From positions 1 to 64,000 of IMG/VR virus record IMGVR_UViG_3300028553_001971: a DNA stretch of 64,000 bases. One strand, given 5' to 3'. Positions 8,514-19,111 of the stretch are shown piece after piece; the first letter of the stretch is position 1, and each line of letters starts with the position of its first letter. Origin of the DNA: a virus. Position numbers and translations under genes: made by a program. The notes below the pieces were generated by a model. The model was not told the DNA's origin. It saw only the letters and a program-made list of their open reading frames with translations, and made no database searches.

Positions 8514-11500
8514 CTATTTTTATACTTAAATCTTTAAGAAAATTATTCAATACTTCAACTCTTTTTTGGTTTTCAATTAATGCCGATATGCCAACCGAAA
8601 CCAATAGCTCATATTGTAAATTCTTATAACCATATTTATCTGTCCAAACTAAATCTGGATATTTTTCTTCAATTTCTTGAGCAATAAATCCAAGGTTTAC
8701 ACCTGTAATTAGGTATTTGTGTTCTGGTAAATAATCTGACAATTGAGGAATGTCCTCAACCCAATCAAATTTAACACCTCTCATGCTAACAATGTTTTGT
8801 CTAACGTCTGTAAGAGGTTTAATGTTTGTTTTATATCTGGCATCTGATGGTGGTCCTTGAGCACCTTTAGCACCTTGAGTACCCTGTGGTCCTTTACCAC
8901 CTTGAGCACCTGTACCTCCTTGCGGTCCTCTTTGGCCTTGAGAACCCTCGGCTCCTTGAGCTCCGTTACCACTCGGTCCTTTTGTACCAGTGGCACCTTG
9001 AGAACCTTGTGCACCTGCCGGCCCTTTTGGACCTTGAGCACCTTGAGCACCTGGTGTTGGAGGACCTGTGGCACCAAGAACACCTGTAGTTCCTTGAGCC
9101 CCTTGGTTTCCTGCAACTCCTGTATTTCCCGCGGCTCCTTGAGCACCTTGTGTGGATGACGCAGCACCTTGAGTTCCTTGGGCTCCTTGAGCCCCTTGTA
9201 CCGAACTTTGAGCACCTTGGGCTCCTTGAGTTGTGCTATTAGCTCCCTGAGCTCCTGTATTACCTTGAGCACCTGTTGCACCTTGAGTAGAACCTTGAGC
9301 ACCTTGAGCTCCTGTTGAACCTCCACCACCTTGTGAACCTTGAGCACCGGTGACACTACTTTGAGCACCTTGAGCTCCTTGACCTCCTTGAGAACCTTGA
9401 CCTCCTTGTGCACCTTGTACAGAACTTTGAGCTCCTTGAGCACCTTGTCCTCCTTGGGAACCTTGACCTCCTTGTGCACCTGTACTAGCACCTTGAGCCC
9501 CTTGTGAACCCTGAGCCCCTTGGGCACCTGTGTTACCTTGTGCACCGGTACTAGCACCTTGAGCTCCTTGTGAACCTTGTGCACCTTGGGCACCTGTATT
9601 ACCTTGAGCACCGGTACTAGCTCCTTGAGCACCTTGGGCTCCTTGAGCACCTTGTTTACCCGTAGCTCCTTGGTCACCTTGGACCGAACTTTGAGCACCT
9701 TGAGCTCCTTGTCCACCCTGAGCCCCTTGTCCACCCTGAGCCCCTGTATTAGCTCCTTGGGCACCTTGAGCACCTGTTGAACCACCACCACCTTGTGAAC
9801 CCTGAGCACCCGTGACACTACTTTGAGCACCAGTATTTCCTTGTGAACCCTGAGCACCTGTTTTTCCTTGAGCACCCGTAACTCCACCTTGAGCACCTTG
9901 TGCTCCTTGGGAACCTTGTTTACCAACAGCACCTTGAGCACCTGTAATTGCTCCTTGAGGACCCTGAGTACCTTGAGCCCCTGTATTACCTGTCGCTCCT
10001 TGAGCACCTGTATTACCACCTTGAGCACCTGTGCTACCTTGAGTACCTTGAGCTCCTTGAGCCCCTTGGGCTCCCGTATTAGCACCTTGAGCACCTTGTG
10101 CCCCTTGACCACCTTGAGCACCTGTCGCTCCTTGAGCTCCCGTAGTTCCACCTTGAGCACCTGTACTACCTTGAGCACCTGTATTACCCGTCGCACCTTG
10201 TGCTCCCGTGGTTCCACCTTGAGCTCCTTGAGCCCCTTGAGCACCTGTATTACCTGTTGCACCTTGAGCACCTGTGACTCCACCTTGAGCCCCTTGAGCA
10301 CCTTGTCCTCCTTGAGCACCTGTAACTCCCGTAGCTCCTGCGGTTCCTCCTTGAGCACCTATATTACCTTGGGCACCGGTATTACCTGTAGCACCTTGTG
10401 CACCCTGTACAGAACTTTGAGCACCTTGAGCACCTTGAGCTCCTTGAGCTCCTGTATTACCTTGGGCACCTTGAGAAGCACCTTGAGCTCCTTGAGCACC
10501 TTGAGCACCTGTATTACCCGTAGCTCCTTGAGCACCCTGAACAGAACTTTGAGCACCTTGAGCTCCTTGAGCACCTTGAGCACCTGTTTTTCCTTGAGCT
10601 CCCGTAACACCACCTTGAGCACCTTGAGCTCCTTGAGCACCTTGTTTTCCGACGGCTCCTTGAGCACCTGTATTAGCACCTTGAGCTCCTTGAAATCCTT
10701 GAGCTCCTTGTGCACCCGTACTACCTTGAGCACCTGTAACACCACCTTGAGCACCTTGAGCACCTTGAGCACCTTGTTTGCCTGTAGCTCCTTGGTCACC
10801 TTGAACCGAACTTTGAGCACCCACAGAACCTTGAGTACCTTGGGCACCCTGAGCACCTTGTGCACCTGTGTTAGCACCTTGTGCTCCTTGAGAACCTGTT
10901 GGTCCCTGAGCACCTTGAGCACCTTGTGCACCTGTGTTAGCACCCTGAGCACCTTGAGCACCTTTAGGTCCTTGAGCTCCTTGTCCACCTTGAGCACCCG
11001 TACTAGCACCTTGTGCTCCTTGAGCCCCTTGTCCACCTTGAGCTCCTTGTCCACCTTGAGCACCAGGAGTATCATCCGTACCACCCTGAGTACCTTGTGC
11101 TCCTTGAGCACCTTGGGCACCTTGAGCTCCTGTGTTTGCACCTTGAGCACCTTGAGCACCTATCGGTCCTTGAGAACCTTGTGCACCTGTTGGTCCGATT
11201 ACATTACTTGCAGTTCCCTGACTACCTTGTGCTCCTTGAGCACCTGTGTTACCTTGAGCACCCGTGCTAGCACCTTGAGCTCCTTGAGCTCCTTGAGTAC
11301 CTTGAGCACCTGTATTACCTTGAGCTCCTTGAGTGGTACTATTAGCACCTTGAGTTCCTTGAGCACCTTGTGCACCCGTTTTTCCTTGGGCACCTTGGAC
11401 TGAACTTTGAGCACCTTGAGTTCCTTGAGCACCTTGAGCACCTTGAGCTCCTGTATTACCTTGAGCTCCTGTGTTCGCACCCTGAGCACCCTGAGCACCT

Positions 11501-11979
11501 TGTGTACCCTGAACTCCTTGAGCCCCTGTGTTAGCCCCTTGGGCACCCTGTCCACCTTGCGTACCTTGGGCTCCCTGTCCACCTTGTGTACCTTGAGCCC
11601 CTTGAGGACCTTGACCTCCTTGAGCCCCTTGAGCACCCGTTGGTCCTTGAGTACCTTGAGCTCCTTGAGCTCCTTTAATATTGGCTTGTGAACCTATCCA
11701 TTCTCCAAGATAGTTAATAATCTGAACATACGATGAACTACCATCCCACGCATAAATACCTTCACCATTACTTATGTCATTAACAGAAAAACCATTAGAA
11801 GTGACTGCTTGAGTACCAATACTACCTACAGAAGAATCCGTGGATGATGAGAATGTTAAATCACCATTAGCATTAACTTTTTGAACCAACTGATTACCAG
11901 TGGCATCCTCATAAATAATAAAAGGTACTCCACCTGAAAAGGTGTTACCTGAAGGGTATATTATAATATCATTAGCCAT
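8506..11979 (-). CDS. Collagen-like tail fibre with S74 chaperone domain (2)
   Basis: The 1157-residue protein has a unique head (1-102, opening [11 protein letters not shown]), a Gly-X-Y region (103-1044) and an S74 chaperone (1045-1157) starting '[12 protein letters not shown]' with '[17 protein letters not shown]'. Unlike fibre 1, the triplets are mostly GAQ and GTQ and are broken at regular intervals by one extra residue or a short insert ([25 protein letters not shown]), which would give kinks in a triple helix. The head shares the opening 'M-x-[KN]-[DN]-I-x-I-x-P' with the other two fibres, probably the virion attachment end. Confidence 0.88.
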   Translation of the reverse strand: MANDIIIYPSGNTFSGGVPFIIYEDATGNQLVQKVNANGDLTFSSSTDSSVGSIGTQAVTSNGFSVNDISNGEGIYAWDGSSSYVQIINYLGEWIGSQANIKGAQGAQGTQGPTGAQGAQGGQGPQGAQGTQGGQGAQGTQGGQGAQGANTGAQGVQGTQGAQGAQGANTGAQGNTGAQGAQGAQGTQGAQSSVQGAQGKTGAQGAQGTQGANSTTQGAQGNTGAQGTQGAQGAQGASTGAQGNTGAQGAQGSQGTASNVIGPTGAQGSQGPIGAQGAQGANTGAQGAQGAQGAQGTQGGTDDTPGAQGGQGAQGGQGAQGAQGASTGAQGGQGAQGPKGAQGAQGANTGAQGAQGAQGPTGSQGAQGANTGAQGAQGAQGTQGSVGAQSSVQGDQGATGKQGAQGAQGAQGGVTGAQGSTGAQGAQGFQGAQGANTGAQGAVGKQGAQGAQGAQGGVTGAQGKTGAQGAQGAQGAQSSVQGAQGATGNTGAQGAQGAQGASQGAQGNTGAQGAQGAQGAQSSVQGAQGATGNTGAQGNIGAQGGTAGATGVTGAQGGQGAQGAQGGVTGAQGATGNTGAQGAQGAQGGTTGAQGATGNTGAQGSTGAQGGTTGAQGATGAQGGQGAQGAQGANTGAQGAQGAQGTQGSTGAQGGNTGAQGATGNTGAQGTQGPQGAITGAQGAVGKQGSQGAQGAQGGVTGAQGKTGAQGSQGNTGAQSSVTGAQGSQGGGGSTGAQGAQGANTGAQGGQGAQGGQGAQGAQSSVQGDQGATGKQGAQGAQGAQGASTGAQGNTGAQGAQGSQGAQGASTGAQGNTGAQGAQGSQGAQGASTGAQGGQGSQGGQGAQGAQSSVQGAQGGQGSQGGQGAQGAQSSVTGAQGSQGGGGSTGAQGAQGSTQGATGAQGNTGAQGANSTTQGAQGAQSSVQGAQGAQGTQGAASSTQGAQGAAGNTGVAGNQGAQGTTGVLGATGPPTPGAQGAQGPKGPAGAQGSQGATGTKGPSGNGAQGAEGSQGQRGPQGGTGAQGGKGPQGTQGAKGAQGPPSDARYKTNIKPLTDVRQNIVSMRGVKFDWVEDIPQLSDYLPEHKYLITGVNLGFIAQEIEEKYPDLVWTDKYGYKNLQYELLVSVGISALIENQKRVEVLNNFLKDLSIKIGG
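8848..11673 (-). repeat. Collagen-like coding repeat with periodic interruptions (fibre 2)
   Basis: Roughly 940 residues of Gly-X-Y, dominated by GAQ, are coded here with recurrent interruptions of the GANTG and GASTG type that add one residue between glycines. The regular spacing of the breaks distinguishes it from the neighbouring uninterrupted arrays. Confidence 0.93.
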
Positions 11980-14900
11980 TAGTAATTCTCAATATATTCC
12001 TCTAACATAGTTAATCTTTCATCAACAGATGCAATGTTATTTTGATGTTCTTTAATACCTTCAACTAAATATGCATTAAGTTGGGGATAAAGGATATAAT
12101 AAAATCCATTATCTCTCATTTTTACTACTTCAGGGATGTGTTCTCTAACTTGTTGAGCAACAAACCCTAAAGAGTGTGTTTTGTTATTTTCTAAATAATA
12201 ATTGTATTCAGGAGTATCTTCGGTCCAATCAAATTCAACAGGTTGTAACATCATCAATTTTGTTAATGAACCCTCTAAAGTTATAACTTCGTTTTTAAGT
12301 CTTAAATCTGATGAGTCATCACAACACATTAATATACATTCAGGGTTCACTTGAGCCTCACCAAACGACATAAATGCACCTCCAAAGAAGGGGTCACAAC
12401 TATTACAATCACCCCTATCATATACAGAATCATTAGACAAACATTGTGGGTTCATTGTAGATGAATAAACAGTATAAGAACCAACCTGATTAGTTAAAGT
12501 ACAATCCATATAAAGCTCATGCATACCCAAATTATAACATGTAGGTCCTGATGGTGGACCTGTATCACCTTGGGCACCTTGAGCACCTTGAGGACCTGTT
12601 ATACCCGTTGCACCTTGAGCCCCTTGAAAACCTTGACCTCCTGTTTGTCCTTGAGCCCCTTGAGCTCCTTGAGCACCAGGAACACCCACACCACCCTGAG
12701 TACCTTGAGCACCTGTAGGACCAGCAACTGCAACACCTTGAGCACCTTGTGAACCTTGTGATGGTAATCCCTCAGGACCTTGAGCACCTTGTCCTCCTGT
12801 TGCACCTTGAGCACCAGGACTAATTCCTGTACCTCCTTGTGCCCCTTGTCCTCCTGTAGGTCCAAAACCTCCTTGAGCACCTGTCGCACCTGTACTACCT
12901 TGAGGTCCAAGATTACCTGTATTACCTGTCGGTCCTTTACCACCTTGAGCGCCTTGTGAACCTGTGGCACCTCCACCACCTGTAGGACCAACCGCACCTA
13001 CAGAACCTGTACCACCTTGAGAACCCTGAGCTCCTGTGGAACCTTGAGGTCCAAGATTACCCGTAGCACCAGTATTACCTTGGGCTCCGGTATTACCCGT
13101 ATTACCTTGAGGTCCTATATTACCCGTAGCACCTGTATTACCTTGAGCACCTTGTGGTCCTGTTGCACCTTGCGAACCTGAGTGACCTGTAGCACCCTGA
13201 GCTCCTGTGGAACCTCCACCACCCGTAGCACCTTGTGCTCCTGAATGACCTGTAGCACCCTGAGCTCCTGTGGAACCTCCACCACCCGTAGCACCTTGTG
13301 CACCGGTATGTCCTTGAGCACCTACGTTACCTTGTGAACCTACAGGTCCTGTAGCACCTGTCGGACCTATATTACCTTGAGCACCAACATTACCTTGAGC
13401 ACCCGTATTTCCTGTAGCACCTTGTGCACCTGTATTTCCTGTTGCACCGGCACCACCTTGAGAACCTTGAGCACCTGTAGAACCTTGTGGTCCAATCGCA
13501 CCTGTATTACCTTGGGCACCCGTTGAACCTTGAGGTCCTGTTGCTCCTTGTGGTCCAACAGCCCCTTGAGCACCTTCATTACCAAATGCACCTGTTTGTC
13601 CTGTAGCTCCTTGTGGTCCTATTGGTCCTTGAGCACCCGTTGAACCTTGAGAACCTTGTGGACCCGTGGCTCCTTGAGGTCCAATAGACCCTGTACCACC
13701 CTGAGCTCCTTGAGCACCCGTGTTTCCCGTTGCTCCTTGAGCTCCGGTATTACCTTGAGCACCTTGTGGTCCTTTAGCTCCTTGTGGTCCAATAGCACCT
13801 TGTGGTCCAATAGCACCTTGAGTACCCGTTGAACCTTGAGAACCTTGTGGTCCGACGGCACCTTGTGGTCCAACTTTACCTTGAGCACCCGTTGAACCTT
13901 GAGCTCCTTGTGGTCCGACGGCACCTTGTGGTCCAACATTACCTTGAGCACCCGTTGAACCTTGAGCTCCTTGTGGACCTTTAGGTCCTTGTGGTCCAAT
14001 TGACCCTTGGCTTCCTGTATTACCTTGAGAACCCGTAGGTCCTGTGTTTCCTGTCGGTCCAAGATTACCTTGAGCACCGGTGTTACCTTGAGCACCTTGT
14101 GGTCCTGTATTACCTTGTGCACCTGTATGACCTTGAGCTCCTGTTGAACCTTGAGAACCTGTTGGTCCTGTGTTCCCTGTGGGTCCAAGATTACCTTGAG
14201 CACCTATATTACCTTGAGCACCTTGTGGTCCTGTATTACCTTGAGGTCCTACCGCACCTTGAGCACCTTCATTACCAAATGCTCCCGTGGTACCTGTGGC
14301 TCCTTGAGCACCGGTATTACCTTGAGCACCTTGTGGTCCTTGAGCACCTTGTGGTCCCGTATTTCCTTGTGGTCCTAAAGCACCTTGAGCACCTGTCGAA
14401 CCTTGGGAGCCGGTCGGTCCTGTAGCCCCTGTTGGTCCTACTGCACCTTGTGCTCCTATATTACCTTGTGCACCCGTGTTACCCGTGGCTCCTTGTGCTC
14501 CTGTATGTCCTATATTACCTTGAGCTCCTTGAGCACCGGTATTACCCGTAGCTCCTTGAGCACCTGTATGTCCCGTATTACCTTGAGCCCCTTGAGCACC
14601 TGTATTACCCGTAGCTCCTTGAGCACCTTTATTACCCTGAGCACCGGTATTGCCTTGAGCACCTGTATTACCCGTAGCACCCGGAGGACCAATAGGTCCT
14701 TGAGCACCTGTATTACCTTGTGCACCTGCATTACCCGTAGAACCTTGAGCACCTGTATTGCCCGTAGAACCTTGTTTACCTTGAGCCCCTTGGTCTCCTT
14801 GAGCACCTTGGTTACCAATTTTACCTTGAGCTCCTATGGCTCCTTGAGCACCTGTGTTACCTATGGCTCCTTGAGCACCTGTGTTACCTTGTGCTCCTAC

Positions 14901-15548
14901 GTTACCTTGAGCACCTTGTGGTCCTTGAGCTCCTGTAAGTCCTTGAGCTCCTTGAGCCCCTATATTACCCTGTGCACCCGTTGGTCCTACCGCACCCGTT
15001 GGTCCAATATTACCGATTGCACCTTGAGCACCTATATTACCCTGTGCACCCGTTGGTCCTACCGCTCCTTGAGCACCTGTATTACCAATGTTACCTTGAG
15101 CACCTGTATTACCCGTAGCTCCTTGAGCACCTGTATGTCCTGTATTACCTTGAGCACCTTGAGCTCCAACGTTTCCTTGAGCACCCGTATCGCCCACCTT
15201 ACCCTGAGCACCAATATTACCTGTATTACCTTGAGCACCTGTATTACCCGTAGCACCTTGAGCGCCAACAATATTTGTTGTGGGACCTACCCATCCTTTA
15301 GTACCATTTAAAACTTGGACACCATTGACAGATAGATTATCTGTAACATTAAGATTTCTAACTGTGAATTCAGTATCAGATAATTTGAATATTGTGTTAG
15401 CACCGACAATCCATTGAAAACTCGTTGTGGCTCCACCTGTTGCAAGCACACGACCAGTCATTGATGCAGTTCCACCATCAAAATAAAAATAAGGAACTGT
15501 TATACTTGCTCCATCCCCATCGGGATAAATAGTAATATTTTTAGGCAT
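11979..15548 (-). CDS. Collagen-like tail fibre with Cys-rich insert and S74 domain (3)
   Basis: The 1189-residue protein opens [12 protein letters not shown] and has a head of about 94 residues, Gly-X-Y triplets (95-1003) rich in GNT, GPT and GAQ, a Cys-rich segment (about 1004-1079, eight cysteines) and an S74 chaperone (1080-1189) starting '[16 protein letters not shown]'. The Cys-rich module lies just before the predicted cleavage site and so would stay on the mature fibre as a tip domain. It is the first fibre of the set, preceded by a terminator at 15611-15639, so a promoter is expected between about 15549 and 15610. Confidence 0.88.
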   Translation of the reverse strand: MPKNITIYPDGDGASITVPYFYFDGGTASMTGRVLATGGATTSFQWIVGANTIFKLSDTEFTVRNLNVTDNLSVNGVQVLNGTKGWVGPTTNIVGAQGATGNTGAQGNTGNIGAQGKVGDTGAQGNVGAQGAQGNTGHTGAQGATGNTGAQGNIGNTGAQGAVGPTGAQGNIGAQGAIGNIGPTGAVGPTGAQGNIGAQGAQGLTGAQGPQGAQGNVGAQGNTGAQGAIGNTGAQGAIGAQGKIGNQGAQGDQGAQGKQGSTGNTGAQGSTGNAGAQGNTGAQGPIGPPGATGNTGAQGNTGAQGNKGAQGATGNTGAQGAQGNTGHTGAQGATGNTGAQGAQGNIGHTGAQGATGNTGAQGNIGAQGAVGPTGATGPTGSQGSTGAQGALGPQGNTGPQGAQGPQGAQGNTGAQGATGTTGAFGNEGAQGAVGPQGNTGPQGAQGNIGAQGNLGPTGNTGPTGSQGSTGAQGHTGAQGNTGPQGAQGNTGAQGNLGPTGNTGPTGSQGNTGSQGSIGPQGPKGPQGAQGSTGAQGNVGPQGAVGPQGAQGSTGAQGKVGPQGAVGPQGSQGSTGTQGAIGPQGAIGPQGAKGPQGAQGNTGAQGATGNTGAQGAQGGTGSIGPQGATGPQGSQGSTGAQGPIGPQGATGQTGAFGNEGAQGAVGPQGATGPQGSTGAQGNTGAIGPQGSTGAQGSQGGAGATGNTGAQGATGNTGAQGNVGAQGNIGPTGATGPVGSQGNVGAQGHTGAQGATGGGGSTGAQGATGHSGAQGATGGGGSTGAQGATGHSGSQGATGPQGAQGNTGATGNIGPQGNTGNTGAQGNTGATGNLGPQGSTGAQGSQGGTGSVGAVGPTGGGGATGSQGAQGGKGPTGNTGNLGPQGSTGATGAQGGFGPTGGQGAQGGTGISPGAQGATGGQGAQGPEGLPSQGSQGAQGVAVAGPTGAQGTQGGVGVPGAQGAQGAQGQTGGQGFQGAQGATGITGPQGAQGAQGDTGPPSGPTCYNLGMHELYMDCTLTNQVGSYTVYSSTMNPQCLSNDSVYDRGDCNSCDPFFGGAFMSFGEAQVNPECILMCCDDSSDLRLKNEVITLEGSLTKLMMLQPVEFDWTEDTPEYNYYLENNKTHSLGFVAQQVREHIPEVVKMRDNGFYYILYPQLNAYLVEGIKEHQNNIASVDERLTMLEEYIENY
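12540..15266 (-). repeat. Collagen-like Gly-X-Y coding repeat (fibre 3)
   Basis: About 909 residues of Gly-X-Y are coded, with many GNT/GAQ alternations ('[15 protein letters not shown]') and more Pro at position X than in the other two fibres (GPT, GPQ). Composition thus differs between the three arrays, so they did not arise as recent copies of one another. Confidence 0.95.
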
Positions 15549-15610
15549 CTTTGGATTTTATACTCTCTATAAATACAATGAGTTCTAAAACAAATCAAGG
15601 AAAAAACAAT

Positions 15611-15639
15611 AAAATAAAAAAGGATGGTCACCCATCCTT
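15611..15639 (-). terminator. Rho-independent terminator after glutaredoxin gene
   Basis: Read on the minus strand, AAGGATGG pairs with CCATCCTT around a four-base loop (stem 15632-15639 and 15620-15627) and is followed by TTTTTATTTT. It starts 3 bases past the glutaredoxin stop and separates the redox genes from the fibre operon. Confidence 0.8.
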
Positions 15640-15642
15640 AAA

Positions 15643-15924
15643 TTATTTTATTAAATGTTTTTTTACTATGTCCAATGCCTCGGTGAGCTCATTATAATCT
15701 CTTTCGGGTGCGTATAAAAATGATTTACGTTTTTCACCACCATCTTTAATTATCATTAAAGCAGGTATGTATTCATTTTCAGTGGCTTTAATAAATAAAT
15801 CATACTCTTCCGAATATTTGTCAATATCTCTGTCAACAAACTTAATCTTATTTTCTTTAAGTAAGTCCTTAAACTCCGTGCAGAAAGGACATCCCTTCAT
15901 AGTATAAACAACAACCGTAGTCAT
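15643..15924 (-). CDS. Glutaredoxin
   Basis: The 93-residue protein has the glutaredoxin fold order: a first strand 'VVVYTMKG', the redox motif CPFC (residues 11-14), a helix, and a cis-Pro in 'YIPALMII'. It would reduce disulphides, most likely keeping a phage or host ribonucleotide reductase active. It abuts the thioredoxin gene (shared base 15924), so the two form a redox pair. Class is uncertain between NrdH-type and classical glutaredoxin. Confidence 0.85.
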   Translation of the reverse strand: MTTVVVYTMKGCPFCTEFKDLLKENKIKFVDRDIDKYSEEYDLFIKATENEYIPALMIIKDGGEKRKSFLYAPERDYNELTEALDIVKKHLIK

Positions 15925-16235
15925 TAATACTGTCCCATAAGTTCCATTATCTGTTGTTGTGTCAAAACTCCTGAATTAGTTTTAACTACTTCACCATCTT
16001 TGAAAATTTTTACTGTGGGTACTGAACGGATTCCCATCTCTGATGTTAATTCACGGTTTGAGTCCACATCATATTTGAACATCTCCATTGGGAGTTCTTG
16101 ACCACTGTCTGCAAGTTTTTGCATGTTACCCATTAATACTTTACATGGTCCACACCAAGTGGCGTACATATCCAAAAAGAAAGTCTCTTTGTTTGCAATT
16201 TTTACTTTAATCTCCTCTGCGGTAAGTTGTTTCAT
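15924..16235 (-). CDS. Thioredoxin
   Basis: The 103-residue protein has the canonical WCGPC active site (in 'MYATWCGPCKVLM') and the cis-Pro loop 'IRSVPTVKIFKDGE'. The length is that of a normal single-domain thioredoxin. It should be a cytosolic disulphide reductase supporting nucleotide reduction or virion protein folding. It is coupled to the downstream glutaredoxin gene, and a terminator follows the pair. Confidence 0.95.
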   Translation of the reverse strand: MKQLTAEEIKVKIANKETFFLDMYATWCGPCKVLMGNMQKLADSGQELPMEMFKYDVDSNRELTSEMGIRSVPTVKIFKDGEVVKTNSGVLTQQQIMELMGQY

Positions 16236-16239
16236 AATT

Positions 16240-16554
16240 TTAAATATTTGTATTTTTTTTTGTTATTAGACTTTTAATAAAGAAATTTACATCTGTTGTT
16301 TGTTCAGGATAAAAATAAATATCCATAGTATATGTCGGACCCCCACCTCTTACGTAATGTAATATAAATCCGTTGATGGTCTTGTAAATAATCTCACGAT
16401 ATTCCTCTGAAGTGTGAACCTTATCAAAATAAAGACAGGTAATTTTACCATTGTCTGTATTTGGTAAACCACAATTTATACTTCTTATCACCGAAAATAT
16501 TTTATCGGTAGACTCTTCAATTTTTCGTACAACGAAATGGTGTTTTGGAAACAT
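16240..16554 (-). CDS. Hypothetical protein (104 aa)
   Basis: This 104-residue protein has no recognised domain. It has a mixed alpha/beta appearance with aromatic-rich strands ('GGPTYTMDIYFYPE'). No membrane segment or signal peptide is seen. It lies 4 bases upstream of thioredoxin in the same operon, which may tie it to that gene's expression only. Confidence 0.55.
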   Translation of the reverse strand: MFPKHHFVVRKIEESTDKIFSVIRSINCGLPNTDNGKITCLYFDKVHTSEEYREIIYKTINGFILHYVRGGGPTYTMDIYFYPEQTTDVNFFIKSLITKKNTNI

Positions 16555-16590
16555 ACTGTTAAATTTAAATTAAAAAATTAAATGAAAAAC

Positions 16591-16869
16591 TTAGTTTAGG
16601 AAAATATTTCCGAATTTTGTTTCAAGTATGAATGACTCAATTTTTGATTTCTTTTTAGAACCACCATTAATCATTACACAAATGTCAATAAGTTGTTTTT
16701 GAGTAAGAGATATTTCTCTACCATCTTCAACGTTAGAATCTGCAACCTCCCTGACCTTTTCATAAAAATCATCTTTTAGATTTAAAGGTATGAGATTTGC
16801 CAAATCATCAGGGTTCTGATTAAAGAACCTTTTAAATTCAGATAAATAGATTTGAACATCTACGTTCAT
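16591..16869 (-). CDS. Hypothetical protein (92 aa)
   Basis: This predicted all-helical 92-residue protein has an 'FFNQNPDDLANLIPL' helix and a 'SLTQKQLIDICVMIN' helix. I do not recognise a named family, although its compact, conserved-looking pattern fits a small phage protein. It lies 17 bases downstream of the LRR protein gene. Confidence 0.55.
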   Translation of the reverse strand: MNVDVQIYLSEFKRFFNQNPDDLANLIPLNLKDDFYEKVREVADSNVEDGREISLTQKQLIDICVMINGGSKKKSKIESFILETKFGNIFLN

Positions 16870-16886
16870 AATACAAAAATCAAATA

Positions 16887-18218
16887 TTAGACTTCATCAT
16901 CTTGTGAGAACTTATCCCACATACCTGTTTCCATTTCAGACCAACCATTCGCCTCTAATGACTTTGGTGCAGATACTCCTGTGTCCTTAAAGTTAATGAA
17001 TTCCAAGTTTTCCATGGTTCCTAAACATTCAGGTAGACTTGTTAGTTGAGGATTACTCATAACACCTAAAATATTCAAGTTGTTCAACTGACAAATGTAA
17101 TCAGGTACATTATTAATACAATTTACCAACACCAAGTGTTTAAGATTTTTGAACCTTGTAATTGAAGGTGGGATAGTGATAATAGTACCAGCGTTGTCTT
17201 TATTCTTAATTTTGATTTGTTCTAATGTATCAGGTAATGAATTAAACAATTCTTCCAATCCATAAAGACCTACAAACTTACCAACAGAACCTGAACCAAA
17301 TCCATCAATCTTCAAATCTTTACCAGAACCTGCCGTCAAACCTTTTGCAAATTCAGGTTTGAAGTATTGCTTAAGTTCTGCCATAGGACCGTTTAATAAG
17401 TCCACCAAATTAACACTTCTATCATCTTTATCCATAAACTGATTAGAAGGGAAGTGAAATTGGTATCTTTCAATTGGTAATCCTGTTTGTGCAGATATCT
17501 TAGGGTCATTTGGATTGTACACAACATATAAAGGTCCGTCCTTGATGTAATTGTTAAACCAACTTAAACCAGGTGCAGAAGTACACCATCTCGTCTCTTG
17601 TTGATTACCACCATAGAAACATGCAGCTTCTTTACCTCTTTCACCCTTATCTTCAATTTTTACAACTTTCCATGTTTCACCATCATAACTTGAGTCAGCA
17701 CCAGGGTGAACAGGAAGACTCTTTCTTTCAGCCTTTGTTGTTACCGCCAAAGTTAAATCAAAGTCCTTAATCGCATCATATAATGCATCCACACTCAATT
17801 TATTAATATCTCTTTGTTCAACAGGAACTCTACCCTTAAATCTGTGAAACTTTTTCAAGTCATCAGTAACCTTATAAAGGTCTTCCATGAAACGGTCTTT
17901 CATGACCTTTACTTCCTGGTCAAAACCATAATCACCAAATGCACGTTCTGTTGTAGGATTTAAATATTGTTTGATTAACCACGGTGTGTATTCACCAACT
18001 TTAACCTTTTCCAATTCTTCTTTAGTTGCATTGTCTAAATTAACATTATTCAATCTTGATGTAGGGTCGGCATTGATAAGTTTGTAAAGCTCATCTTTTT
18101 TCATTTTTGGAGCAATAACGTTCTCACCCTTTTTATTAGGTTTTACATACTTGTTCATCAAGATTTCAAATCTTGACTGTTCTAAAATTATTTGTTTTAA
18201 TACTGACGTGAATTTCAT
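16887..18218 (-). CDS. WCT-motif protein with C-terminal leucine-rich repeats
   Basis: The 443-residue protein has three parts: a helical N-terminus (1-150), a central region with 'ETRWCTSAPGLSWF' (209-221) followed by a short strand-rich stretch, and C-terminal leucine-rich repeats from about residue 320 ('FKNLKHLVLVN', 'LNNLNILGVMSNPQLTSLPE'). The T-[KR]-W-C-T-[SA] block, the aromatic spacing after it and 'Y-x-K-[DN]-G-x-L' also occur in the protein at 36566-37438, so they define a shared domain I cannot name. The repeats suggest protein binding. Confidence 0.7.
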   Translation of the reverse strand: MKFTSVLKQIILEQSRFEILMNKYVKPNKKGENVIAPKMKKDELYKLINADPTSRLNNVNLDNATKEELEKVKVGEYTPWLIKQYLNPTTERAFGDYGFDQEVKVMKDRFMEDLYKVTDDLKKFHRFKGRVPVEQRDINKLSVDALYDAIKDFDLTLAVTTKAERKSLPVHPGADSSYDGETWKVVKIEDKGERGKEAACFYGGNQQETRWCTSAPGLSWFNNYIKDGPLYVVYNPNDPKISAQTGLPIERYQFHFPSNQFMDKDDRSVNLVDLLNGPMAELKQYFKPEFAKGLTAGSGKDLKIDGFGSGSVGKFVGLYGLEELFNSLPDTLEQIKIKNKDNAGTIITIPPSITRFKNLKHLVLVNCINNVPDYICQLNNLNILGVMSNPQLTSLPECLGTMENLEFINFKDTGVSAPKSLEANGWSEMETGMWDKFSQDDEV

Positions 18219-18261
18219 CGTTATTATGTTTAATAATAAATATACAACCTTACAAGAAATA

Positions 18262-19110
18262 TTAATAATTCATTATTAATAACTCTTCTCCCATATTTTG
18301 TGTTTTACCTTTTTTTGCCGCTGCCGCTTTGGCAAACTCTTTTTTTACCCAACGATATTGGTTTTCAGGAAACCAATCGTGTAATAATTCAAAGTCATAG
18401 TAAGACAACGAGAACTTACCTTGAACTTTTTGGAGAACATTTGCCAATCTTTCGTGGTCTTTCCTATCAAAGTCATGATTAGAATAATATGAACCTTCGC
18501 CAACAATATAATATGGTGGGTCTGTGTAAAAATATGTTTCGGGTGAATCATATTTTTCAATAACAGTTTGAAAATCCATATTTTCAATATGGGTTATTTT
18601 CAAAAAATGTTCAATCCAAATTGGTTTACTTAATTTATTTTTGAAAGAAGTGAATTTTGAATGGTATTTACCTTTTAAATCAATAAATTTTGATTTTTCA
18701 GGATTTGCACCTGAAAATACTTGAGATATTACATAAGCATATTTAGCAGCAACCTCATAATCAAATTGTTTTATAATAAAATTTTTAGCAAATATTTCGA
18801 TTTGAAAACTTACAAATTGTTGTTCGCAAATAGAATTAGTTGGTGTTACACCTTTTTTTTGGACTTCTATTTTTTCACATTCTTTTAATAATTTATCAGG
18901 ATTACTTAAACACTGAAATAAATTGTAATTAAGAGGATTAAAGTCATTATAAACAACTTTCTTTAAATTAGGGTATTCTTTTAATTCCATATTAAAAAAT
19001 ACCCAAAACATACCTGAAAAAGGTTCAACATATGTTTCAATGTCTTTAGGAATAAATGGTACAATCCATTTACCTATTTTAGATTTTCCACCAATATATG
19101 ATAATGCCAT
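18262..19110 (-). CDS. D12-class DNA adenine methyltransferase (Dam-like)
   Basis: The 282-residue protein begins with the characteristic 'YIGGKSKIGKWI', has the SAM-binding 'VEPFSGMFWVFFN' (28-40) and the catalytic DPPY at 197-200, in the order expected of the Dam/D12 class. It should methylate adenine N6 in a short target and could protect phage DNA from restriction. The C-terminus is Ala/Lys-rich and ends normally. A LAGLIDADG endonuclease gene lies 1 base upstream, which is typical of mobile genes placed next to conserved ones. Confidence 0.88.
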   Translation of the reverse strand: MALSYIGGKSKIGKWIVPFIPKDIETYVEPFSGMFWVFFNMELKEYPNLKKVVYNDFNPLNYNLFQCLSNPDKLLKECEKIEVQKKGVTPTNSICEQQFVSFQIEIFAKNFIIKQFDYEVAAKYAYVISQVFSGANPEKSKFIDLKGKYHSKFTSFKNKLSKPIWIEHFLKITHIENMDFQTVIEKYDSPETYFYTDPPYYIVGEGSYYSNHDFDRKDHERLANVLQKVQGKFSLSYYDFELLHDWFPENQYRWVKKEFAKAAAAKKGKTQNMGEELLIMNY

Positions 19111-19111
19111 T

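Noticed and set aside
8781-15311. Long shadow ORFs (Leu/Lys/Val-rich, Ser/Thr/Leu-rich) over fibres 2 and 3
   Set aside because: They have the same cause; the frame with an ordered head and an S74 tail is clearly the coding one.
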